The translations under genes were made by a program, and so were the position numbers. From positions 248,001 to 312,000 of the forward strand of contig NZ_JAQGCZ010000006.1 of assembly GCF_027706845.1 (NCBI RefSeq): a stretch of 64,000 bases of DNA, written 5' to 3'. Below are positions 57,920 through 64,000 of the stretch, in pieces (the stretch's first letter is position 1; each line of letters begins with the position of its first letter). The notes below the pieces were generated by a model, which saw only the letters and a list, made by a program, of their open reading frames with translations, was not told the DNA's origin and did no database searches. Source of the stretch: Mycolicibacterium sp. BiH015 (lineage in GTDB: Bacteria; Actinomycetota; Actinomycetes; Mycobacteriales; Mycobacteriaceae).

Positions 57920-57983
57920 GCACCGCGAGCGCGCGCGTCTGCCCGCCGACACGCCGGCAATCGTGGCAGTCGACGCGCGCTCG
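57920..57983 (+). repeat. Dispersed palindromic element, copy D
   Basis: Starts GCACCGCGAGCGCGCGCG and ends GCGCGCTCGG, in direct orientation, filling the gap between the convergent lpqZ and SDR genes. Confidence 0.75.
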
Positions 57984-57999
57984 GCCGAGCTGAGCGCGC

Positions 58000-58830
58000 C
58001 TATTTCGCCGGCGGCGTCAACCGGGCGACAGCCTTGGGAAACACACCCAGGTAGCCGGCGCCCAGCACCCGAATCGCGACTTCGAAGAACTTGGCGTCGT
58101 TGCCGATCAGGATCCGCGCCTTGTTTTTGCGAACGCCGTCGAGAATCACTTTGGCGGCCTTCTCCGGTGTCGTGCTGGCGAGCTTCTTGTCGAAGGTCTT
58201 GGCCAGTTCGTCGGCGTCGAGGCCTTCGGCGGCGGTCGCGTTACGCGCGATCGCGGTCTTGATGCCGCCGGGATGCACGCAGGAGACCTTCACCGGATGC
58301 CCGGCCAGGGCCATTTCCTGCCGCAGGGCCTCGGTGAAGCCGCGGACGGCGAACTTGGCCGAGTTGTAGGCGGCCTGACCGGGCACCGAGAAAAGCCCGA
58401 AGACGCTGGAGACATTGACGACATGTCCGTCGCCGGACGCGATGAGGTGGGGGAGGAACGCTTTGGTGCCGTTGACCACGCCCCAGTAGTCGACGTCCAT
58501 CACCCGTTCCATGTCCTTGAACTGACTGATCTCGATGTCACCGGTGAACGCGATGCCCGCGTTGTTGTAGATCTGGTTGACCTTGCCGAAATGATCGGCG
58601 ACGGCGTCGGCGTACTGCAGGAAGTTCTCGCGCTCGGTGACGTTGAGCCGGTCCGACTTGACCTTGGCGCTAATGGCTTTCAGACGTTCCTCGGTGACGG
58701 CGAGGCCTTCGGTGTCGACGTCGCTGATCGCGACGTGGGCTCCGGAGCGGCCGAGCTCCACGGCCAGCGCCTGGCCGATACCTGAACCGGCGCCTGTCAC
58801 GACGGCAACTTTTCCGGCGAAGCCCTGCAT
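58000..58830 (-). CDS. Short-chain dehydrogenase/reductase (Rv1245c type)
   Basis: NAD(P)-dependent oxidoreductase of 276 aa. The Rossmann motif VAVVTGAGSGIGQALAVELG is at residue 8, NNAG in QIYNNAGIAFTGDIE at about 88, the catalytic Ser in VVNVSSVFGLFSVPG and the Tyr/Lys pair in AAYNSAKFAVRGFTEAL. The C-terminal third (GYLGVFPKAVARLTPPAK) probably forms the substrate cap. Likely acts on a hydrophobic alcohol or ketone; substrate unknown. ATG 58830 follows GAGGGAG. Confidence 0.87.
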   Translation of the reverse strand: MQGFAGKVAVVTGAGSGIGQALAVELGRSGAHVAISDVDTEGLAVTEERLKAISAKVKSDRLNVTERENFLQYADAVADHFGKVNQIYNNAGIAFTGDIEISQFKDMERVMDVDYWGVVNGTKAFLPHLIASGDGHVVNVSSVFGLFSVPGQAAYNSAKFAVRGFTEALRQEMALAGHPVKVSCVHPGGIKTAIARNATAAEGLDADELAKTFDKKLASTTPEKAAKVILDGVRKNKARILIGNDAKFFEVAIRVLGAGYLGVFPKAVARLTPPAK

Positions 58831-58924
58831 GTGCACTCCCTCGGTTGTTCTACGCGTGTTGAGTGAGGGTGAGCCTACCCGGTACCCGAGGTCCCGAATA
58901 TGTTCGGGGGTCACACCAGCGGAA

Positions 58925-58958
58925 GGGCCGGTGAGCACCCCCCAGCGCTCACCGGCCC
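58925..58958 (-). terminator. Strong hairpin downstream of the PGRS gene
   Basis: Arms GGGCCGGTGAGC and GCTCACCGGCCC (12 bp, perfect) enclose a 10-base loop, 14 bases after the stop codon of the PGRS gene on the minus strand. No U-tract follows. Likely terminator. Confidence 0.65.
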
Positions 58959-58971
58959 CCCAGCTCAGCAA

Positions 58972-60534
58972 TCAGACCGCCGAGCCGGCTCCTGCTTTGC
59001 CGTCGGAACCCGACTCGCCCTGAGCGCCCTTGTCGCCCGCCTGTCCGGCGGAGCCGTTGGCACCGTTGCTTCCCAACAAGCCGCCGCGCCCGCCGGAGCC
59101 GCCCTGGTTGCCTGCGCCTCCTGCGCCTCCTGCACCGCCGGCGCCGCCTTTGCCTGCGGCGCCGCCGGCGCCGTTGTATTCGCCGCCGGACCTGGCTCCG
59201 TTTCCACCGTTGCCGCCGTCGCCGCCGCGAGCACCGGTGCCACCGGCGCCGCCGTCGCCGCCGACACCACCAGCGCCCCCGTTGCCGCTGATAGCACCAC
59301 CTCTACCACCCGAGCCGCCAACACCGCCGGCGCTACCCGCGCTGCCGGCAGCGCCTTCGCCCCCGTTGCCGCCCGCGCCGCCGTCTGCAGGCGATTCGGG
59401 ACCTAATCCGATAAGGGCGCCGGCATTTCCGCCGTCTCCGCCGCGTGCACCTGTTCCGCCGAGACCGCCGGTGCCGCCGGCACCCGCAAGTTGAAAACTG
59501 TTGCTCCAGACCTGACCGCCGTTGCCGCCGTCGCCGCCGGGCGCTCCGGCGCCGCCGACTCCACCTTGGCCGCCGTCACCACCTTGCGCGCCTCCCTCAC
59601 CGACGGCGCTGCCGCCGTCACCTCCCGCACCTCCGGGCTGACCAGGGATACCGTTCTGCCCGGGCGAGCCGTCGCCGCCGTACGCGCTGAGGTTCGGGGT
59701 GCCCTGCGAGCCGCTGACGCCATCCGCGCCCTTGCCGGCGGGAGGCAGCAGGGTCGCGGGAATGGGGTTTACGCCCGCGGCGCCCGTCGCACCCACACCG
59801 CCGGCACCGCCCGCGCCGCCGTTACCGAAAAGCTGTGCGCTGCCGCCGTTTCCGCCCGCGCCGCCGCCGATTCCACCGGTTCCGCCGTCGCCTCCGTTTC
59901 CACCGAACAGACCGCCGCGGCCGCCGTTGCCACCGGCCTGCCCGGCGAGACCGTCGCCGCCGCGGCCGCCGTTGCCCCACAGAATGCCGCCGTCGCCACC
60001 GTCTTCACCGGCGGCGCCGTCGAGGCCATTGCCGATCAGCCAGCCGCCATCGCCGAACATCGGTCGGAAAGCCACCGCGCCGGGTGCAGCGGCATTACTC
60101 AGGGCTCCGCTCCCGCTCAGGTTCAGCACGGTCGCTTGCGTGGCGCGGGTGGAGAATGTCGTCGGGCCGCTCAGGCGCAGCAGCGCACCGAAATCCTCAG
60201 TGGACAGCGACGGTCCCGACGTGGCGGGGGCCGCGACAAACACAGTCGCCGGCTCCGACGCTGCGCGGCCCGTTCCCGAAGAACTGTCAGGAATCGTGAT
60301 GCCGACCGGAACCCCGAGAGCGGTGAGAAGAACCGGGGCCGCGGGCGCGTGCGACGCCGCCCTCACCACCGGTGCCTGTGCCTGCGCAGGTGCCGGTGCG
60401 GTGGGCCCCTCGGCGAGCGACGCGATGGCGCCGCCACAAGCCAGTGCGCTGACGGCCACCGCCGCCGTCAGCGACGTTCTTGTCGTGGACTTTCGGCCTT
60501 CTTTGCAGTGTGATTGGTGAGCCGTAACGGACAT
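58972..60534 (-). CDS. PGRS-type glycine-rich exported protein without a PE domain
   Basis: Protein of 520 aa. The N-terminus is a signal peptide (KEGRKSTTRTSLTAAVAVSA, then LACGGAIASLAEGP, residues 11-43) and a linker rich in Ala and Pro, not the PE domain. From about residue 160 to the end the chain is the Gly-Gly-x repeat pattern of mycobacterial PE_PGRS proteins (GDGGWLIGNGLDGAAGEDG, GGILWGNGGRGGDGLAGQAG, GGLFGGNGGDGGTGGIGGG). Each GGxGGx stretch would form a polyglycine-II-like sheet or calcium-binding surface. It should be exported by Sec or attached to the wall. ATG 60534 gives a clean signal. Function unknown. Confidence 0.85.
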   Translation of the reverse strand: MSVTAHQSHCKEGRKSTTRTSLTAAVAVSALACGGAIASLAEGPTAPAPAQAQAPVVRAASHAPAAPVLLTALGVPVGITIPDSSSGTGRAASEPATVFVAAPATSGPSLSTEDFGALLRLSGPTTFSTRATQATVLNLSGSGALSNAAAPGAVAFRPMFGDGGWLIGNGLDGAAGEDGGDGGILWGNGGRGGDGLAGQAGGNGGRGGLFGGNGGDGGTGGIGGGAGGNGGSAQLFGNGGAGGAGGVGATGAAGVNPIPATLLPPAGKGADGVSGSQGTPNLSAYGGDGSPGQNGIPGQPGGAGGDGGSAVGEGGAQGGDGGQGGVGGAGAPGGDGGNGGQVWSNSFQLAGAGGTGGLGGTGARGGDGGNAGALIGLGPESPADGGAGGNGGEGAAGSAGSAGGVGGSGGRGGAISGNGGAGGVGGDGGAGGTGARGGDGGNGGNGARSGGEYNGAGGAAGKGGAGGAGGAGGAGNQGGSGGRGGLLGSNGANGSAGQAGDKGAQGESGSDGKAGAGSAV

Positions 60535-60705
60535 GGCAACCCCCAGAATTGGTTGATGACGAGTGTTGTCGCCAAAACTAGGTGCGTTTGCAATGGATCG
60601 ATTGAGTAGTGCACTACCCCAATTCGATCGAATGACAGGAAGCGCGCTACGTACCGACACGACTGCCCGCGTAATGCCCGCAACCCGTTCTACGACAATC
60701 AAGGC

Positions 60706-61059
60706 ATGACGTTGAAGTACTCCGCGGTCGCCGCGCTCGTCGCGTCGGCCGCCGTCGCCGCCACGATGTCCGCGGCCCCGGCGCAGGCCGATCCCACGAC
60801 TGACGCCTTTCTGTCCACGCTGCAGCACTACCGACTGGGCGACATCGATCCGGCGACCGCTGTCCGCGTCGGCCAGACCGTGTGCCCGATGCTTTCCGAG
60901 CCCGGTCAGAACGCCGCCAACGTCGCGGCCGACATCGCCGACGACCTCGGGCGTCCGCTGGGTCCGGCCACCATGTTCACCGGATTGGCCATCTCGATCT
61001 TCTGCCCCCGCGCGGTGAACGCGCTCACCGACGGGGTTCCGTTCTCGTTCTTCCGGTAA
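60706..61059 (+). CDS. Secreted DUF732 protein
   Basis: Small secreted protein of 117 aa. The signal peptide MTLKYSAVAALVASAAVAAT ends at APAQA-DPTTDAF (about residue 28). The mature part has the DUF732 features: FLSTLQHYRLGDIDPATAVR, two cysteines (QTVCPM and ISIFCPRAV) that likely form a disulphide, and LGRPLGPATMFTGLAISIF. Members are multi-copy in mycobacteria and of unknown function. The gene is divergent from the PGRS gene (171-bp gap) and converges on the DUF4188 gene. Confidence 0.82.
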   Translation: MTLKYSAVAALVASAAVAATMSAAPAQADPTTDAFLSTLQHYRLGDIDPATAVRVGQTVCPMLSEPGQNAANVAADIADDLGRPLGPATMFTGLAISIFCPRAVNALTDGVPFSFFR

Positions 61060-61072
61060 TCGAGGGCGGCAG

Positions 61073-61624
61073 TCAGCCGACGTACTCGGCGTCGGTCTCG
61101 TTCATTCGTTCGTGAATGTTGGTCCGCGGTGATCCGAGGCGTTCGCGCACGCCAAGCGCTTTGGCCAAGCCGAACGGCGCCATGTTGGCATAGCGGGTCT
61201 CAATGTCATCGGCGGCGACTCGGTAGGTCTCGTGCCAGATACCGATGTCGCCACTGCCGGCTGCGGCTGCGTTGAATTCCGCCCACGCAGGCGCGTGGGC
61301 AAGTGTCGGATCTTTCGCAAACCGACCGAGGTGCTCCACGCTCTTCCAGTACTGCACCACGATGACGTCTCGTCCCGCGTAATAGGTGTGGGCCGCCAGT
61401 AGGCCGAGGTCGGCATCGTTCGACAGTTGGCGCAGCATGCGCGTCATTGCGACGACAGTCGGCCACCAGCTGCGGACACGACGCCACCGGTGCACGTGGG
61501 CCCCGATAAGGAACACGACCGTCTCATCCGAGCCGACCTCAGCCACGCTGTGACCCGCCCGCACACCCGACGGGACTCTGCCCATCGCATTCCGGTATGC
61601 GCGCGGAATTCGAGCCTGTGTCAT
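61073..61624 (-). CDS. DUF4188 monooxygenase-like protein
   Basis: Protein of 183 aa with the features of the DUF4188/ferredoxin-like monooxygenase group: VVFLIGAHVHRWRRVRSWWP, YYAGRDVIVVQYWKSVEHLG RFAKDPTLAHAPAW and IGIWHETYRVAADDIETRYA. Proteins of this kind carry a dimeric alpha-beta barrel; the substrate is unknown. ATG 61624 is chosen; an upstream GTG/ATG would run through the MerR operator. Divergent from the MerR gene, which most likely regulates it. Confidence 0.75.
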   Translation of the reverse strand: MTQARIPRAYRNAMGRVPSGVRAGHSVAEVGSDETVVFLIGAHVHRWRRVRSWWPTVVAMTRMLRQLSNDADLGLLAAHTYYAGRDVIVVQYWKSVEHLGRFAKDPTLAHAPAWAEFNAAAAGSGDIGIWHETYRVAADDIETRYANMAPFGLAKALGVRERLGSPRTNIHERMNETDAEYVG

Positions 61625-61636
61625 GGATCCCCCTTG

Positions 61637-61673
61637 GATAGTGTCGATATCCTTTAAGGATAGTGGCACTATC
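61637..61673. promoter_or_regulatory. Nested dyad operator in the MerR/DUF4188 divergent gap
   Basis: An inner inverted repeat TATCCTT-T-AAGGATA (61648-61662) lies inside an outer pair GATAGTG (61637-61643) and CACTATC (61667-61673). MerR proteins bind such dyads between -35 and -10 elements, so this is the likely shared operator. Confidence 0.65.
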
Positions 61674-61705
61674 GTCGGCAGGGGTCAACCCGCGGAAGGA
61701 ACTGA

Positions 61706-62350
61706 GTGCAACTTTCCGAACTGTCGGAGCAGTCCGGCGTCACCGTGTCGACTATCAAGTACTACTTGCGCGAAGGACTTCTGCCGCCGGGCGAAAAAAG
61801 GGGTGAGCGCCGCGCGGATTATGGGAAGAAGCACGTCGCCCGACTCAGGCTGCTGCGCGTCCTGAGGGAGGTCGGCGACGTATCCGTCGCCGACCTCAAA
61901 GGAATCGTCGCCGCGATCGACGATCGCTCGCGCTCAGTCCATCAGATGTTCGGAGCCGCCTTCGATGCGCTGACGAAATCCCCCGATCGCGTTGCGGATG
62001 CGTCGTCGCGGAATCGCGCGGATCAGCTCGTCGAAGAGGCCGGATGGGTGGCGGTTCGCTCCGATTCACCCGAGCGCGAACGGCTCGCCTATCTGCTCCA
62101 CGCGGTCTCCGACCTGGGTGCCCATCTCGAACCGCAGGAGTGGCGCAGATATCTCGACCTCGTCGACTCGTTGGCGGCCTTCGAGGTGAACCGATTACAT
62201 CCTGACGATCCCGCCGCGGACCGCGACGTATTGCTGAGGCGCATGGTCGTGGGCCAGGTCGTCTTCGGGGAACTCGTGCTCAGCCTTCGCCGGCTGGCGC
62301 ATGAACACCACAGCGCTCAACGGGCTTCGGGCGCCGCTCGACGGCCGTGA
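61706..62350 (+). CDS. MerR-family regulator
   Basis: Regulator of 214 aa. The N-terminal MerR helix-turn-helix with wings is MQLSELSEQSGVTVSTIKYY LREGLLPPGEKRGERRADYG, followed by the dimerisation coiled coil starting near residue 55 (LREVGDVSVADLKGIVAAID). The C-terminal domain (RLAYLLHAVSDLGAHLEPQE) is helical and has no cysteine cluster, so metal sensing is unlikely. GTG 61706 follows GGAAGGA. The gene adjoins a dyad in the gap to the DUF4188 gene. The 3' end touches copy E of the dispersed element. Confidence 0.83.
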   Translation: MQLSELSEQSGVTVSTIKYYLREGLLPPGEKRGERRADYGKKHVARLRLLRVLREVGDVSVADLKGIVAAIDDRSRSVHQMFGAAFDALTKSPDRVADASSRNRADQLVEEAGWVAVRSDSPERERLAYLLHAVSDLGAHLEPQEWRRYLDLVDSLAAFEVNRLHPDDPAADRDVLLRRMVVGQVVFGELVLSLRRLAHEHHSAQRASGAARRP

Positions 62351-62412
62351 CCGCGCGCGAAATGTACGCGGTTCACGGCGCGTCGGCGTGCAGACACGCG
62401 CGCTCGCGGTGC
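62349..62412 (-). repeat. Dispersed palindromic element, copy E
   Basis: About 64 bp ending CGCGCGCTCGCGGTGC, in inverted orientation like copies B and C2. It follows the MerR stop directly and occupies most of the gap to kgd. Confidence 0.75.
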
Positions 62413-62431
62413 GAGGTGCCGGCCCGGAGAG

Positions 62432-64000
62432 CTACTGGGCGAACGCCTCGTCGATGATCTCTTGCTGCTCCACGGCGTGGACCTTCGACGAACCCGACGA
62501 GGGCGCCGACATGGCCCGCCGCGAGATCCGCTTGATACCGGACAACTTGTCGGGCAGCACCTCGGGCAGCGTCAGCCCGAACGTCGGCCAAGCACCCTGG
62601 TTGGCCGGCTCCTCCTGCACCCAGAAGAACTGCTCGGCATTCGGGTAGAGGTCCAGCGTCTCGTTGAGCCGGCGCTTCGGTAGCGGGGCGAGCTGTTCGA
62701 TCCGGACGATCGCCACGTCGTCGCGGCCGTCCTTCTTCTTGCGGGCCGCCAACTCGTAGTACAGCTTGCCGCTGGTCAACAGCATCCGGGTGACCTTCGA
62801 CCGGTCGCCGGTGCCGTCGGAGTAGGTCGGCTCCTCCAGGATCGAGCGGAACTTCTGCTCGGTGAAGTCGCGGATGTCGCTGACGGCCGCCTTGTTGCGC
62901 AGCATCGACTTCGGGGTCGCCACGATCAGCGGCCGGTGGATGCCGTCCAGGCCGTGGCGGCGCAGCAGGTGGAAGTAGTTCGCCGGTGTGGACGGCATCG
63001 CAATCGTCATCGACCCTTCGGCCCACAGCAGCAGGAACCGCTCGATGCGGGCCGACGTGTGGTCGGGCCCCTGACCTTCGTGGCCGTGCGGCAGAAGCAG
63101 CACCACGTCGGAGAGCTGCCCCCACTTGGCCTCACCGGAGCTGATGAACTCGTCGATGATCGACTGCGCGCCGTTGACGAAGTCGCCGAACTGCGCCTCC
63201 CACAACACCAATGCGTCCGGGTTGCCGACGGAGTACCCGTACTCGAACCCGACCGCCGCGAATTCCGACAGCGCCGAGTCGTACACCATCAGCTTGCCGC
63301 CGGTGGGGTTGCCGTCGGAGTCCACGGTCAGCAGGTCAAGCGGTGTGAACTCCTTGCCGGTCTGCCGGTCGATGATCACCGCGTGGCGCTGGGTGAACGT
63401 GCCGCGACGGGTGTCCTGCCCGGAGAACCGGATCGTCTTGCCCTCGGCCAGGAACGTTCCCAGCGCGAGCAACTCGGCGAAGGCCCAGTCGACCTTGCCC
63501 TCGTAGGCCATCTCGCGACGCTTCTCCAGCACTGGCTTGACGCGTGGGTGGACGTTGAAGTCGTCGCCGAATGCGAGGTGCGCATCACCGATGCGGGCCA
63601 GGAGCGCCTTGTCCACCGCGGTGTTCATGCCTGCCGGCACCATCTGGTCGGATTCCACGGACGCGCTGGGCTCGATCTCGTGCTTCTCGAGTTCGCGCAC
63701 CTCGTTGAAGACCCGCTCGAGCTGGCCCTGGTAGTCGCGCAGGGCGTCCTCGGCTTCCTTCATCGAGATGTCGCCGCGGCCAATCAGGGCTTCGGTGTAG
63801 GTCTTGCGCACGCCGCGCTTGGTGTCGATGACGTCGTACATGTACGGCTGGGTCATCGACGGGTCGTCGCCTTCGTTGTGACCGCGCCTGCGGTAGCACA
63901 GCATGTCGATGACGACGTCTTTCTTGAACTTCTGCCGGAAGTCGACGGCCAGCTTGGCCACCCACACAGCGGCCTCCGGGTCGTCTCCGTTGACGTGGAA
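62432..64000 (-). CDS. kgd: 2-oxoglutarate dehydrogenase E1/decarboxylase Kgd (SucA), 5' part outside window
   Basis: The last 522 residues of a multifunctional 2-oxoglutarate decarboxylase/dehydrogenase of the TCA cycle (Rv1248c type, about 1230 aa in full). The reading frame is open to the window end, and its sequence AKLAVDFRQKFKKDVVIDML CYRRRGHNEGDDPSMTQP carries the E1 active-site HNEGD segment. Further on are GRGDISMKEAEDALRDYQGQ, the E1 loop FSGQDTRRGTFTQRHAV, GFEYGYSVGNPDALVLWEAQ FGDF and VLLLPHGHEGQGPDHTSAR. The C-terminus ends AVEQQEIIDEAFAQ. Confidence 0.94.
   Translation of the reverse strand, partial: FHVNGDDPEAAVWVAKLAVDFRQKFKKDVVIDMLCYRRRGHNEGDDPSMTQPYMYDVIDTKRGVRKTYTEALIGRGDISMKEAEDALRDYQGQLERVFNEVRELEKHEIEPSASVESDQMVPAGMNTAVDKALLARIGDAHLAFGDDFNVHPRVKPVLEKRREMAYEGKVDWAFAELLALGTFLAEGKTIRFSGQDTRRGTFTQRHAVIIDRQTGKEFTPLDLLTVDSDGNPTGGKLMVYDSALSEFAAVGFEYGYSVGNPDALVLWEAQFGDFVNGAQSIIDEFISSGEAKWGQLSDVVLLLPHGHEGQGPDHTSARIERFLLLWAEGSMTIAMPSTPANYFHLLRRHGLDGIHRPLIVATPKSMLRNKAAVSDIRDFTEQKFRSILEEPTYSDGTGDRSKVTRMLLTSGKLYYELAARKKKDGRDDVAIVRIEQLAPLPKRRLNETLDLYPNAEQFFWVQEEPANQGAWPTFGLTLPEVLPDKLSGIKRISRRAMSAPSSGSSKVHAVEQQEIIDEAFAQ

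Noticed and set aside
56388..57923. 511-codon minus-strand frame opposite the malic enzyme and lpqZ.
   Set aside because: It spans two real genes and is compositional.
58972..60520. Long plus-strand Pro-rich and Arg-rich open frames over the PGRS gene (for example 59030-59494, 59699-60520).
   Set aside because: They are the complements of Gly codons of the PGRS array; the minus-strand frame has signal peptide, terminator and family repeats.
17974..62412. Insertion sequences at the dispersed repeats.
   Set aside because: Copies are only about 65 bp, with no transposase gene and no target duplications that I can see.

Overview
The window is high-GC DNA from a fast-growing mycobacterium (Mycolicibacterium-type). 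Its gene order follows the Mycobacterium tuberculosis stretch Rv1177 to Rv1248c: fdxC, dapC, fadD36, dapD, dapE, a LOG protein, fadD6, folP2, gpgS, tagA, glgM/glgC, an ABC exporter with raaS, sigE-rseA-htrA-tatB, mrp, corA, lpqZ and kgd. Both ends cut through genes (fdxC lacks its N-terminus, kgd is seen only as its C-terminal part). No tRNA, rRNA, prophage, CRISPR array or recognisable insertion sequence was seen, and no stretch over 300 bases lacks a gene. Species cannot be fixed from memory, but the class IV transaminase at 22.3 kb closely resembles the (R)-amine transaminase described from Mycobacterium vanbaalenii.

Region 1 (1-8.8 kb): lysine biosynthesis (dapC), a LysR regulator divergent from a fused proline dehydrogenase/P5C dehydrogenase (PutA), a PPOX-fold protein, and an NCS2 purine/pyrimidine permease carrying a C-terminal LRV-like domain. 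Region 2 (8.9-16.2 kb) is the most striking accessory block: a TetR regulator with a perfect operator palindrome, then a tightly packed operon whose core (DDG synthase, O-methyltransferase, ATP-grasp ligase, D-Ala-D-Ala ligase-like enzyme) is the pathway for mycosporine-like amino acids, the UV-screening compounds. It also encodes a HAD-fold protein without its catalytic aspartates and a TauD-type 2-oxoglutarate dioxygenase, so the end product may be a modified mycosporine. Region 3 (16.2-24.6 kb): fadD36, a VOC protein, a VanY-like peptidase bracketed by inverted repeats, dapD, an inserted LysR/permease/(R)-amine-transaminase module with a T-N11-A operator, and dapE.

Region 4 (24.6-42.6 kb): an ABC-F protein with a possible leaderless 4-codon leader ORF, an EspC-like protein, an AAA/STAND ATPase back-to-back with a LOG gene, fadD6, folP2, gpgS (methylglucose lipopolysaccharide), base-excision repair, divergent glgM/glgC for alpha-glucan, and the RaaS-controlled ABC exporter. 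Region 5 (42.8-50 kb): envelope-stress genes sigE, rseA, htrA, tatB, then mrp and a lytic transglycosylase. Region 6 (50-64 kb): MgtE-N/CBS protein, CitE-like lyase, corA, a malic enzyme, lpqZ, an SDR, a PGRS-repeat protein without a PE domain, a MerR pair, and kgd. The LpqY-SugABC trehalose importer genes that lie beside corA in M. tuberculosis are absent here.

Three non-coding patterns recur. Several genes start 6-7 bases after a TANNNT hexamer, as expected of leaderless mycobacterial mRNAs. A dispersed 60-65 bp palindromic element is present in six copies. Two separate 25-bp tandem duplications overlap stop codons.
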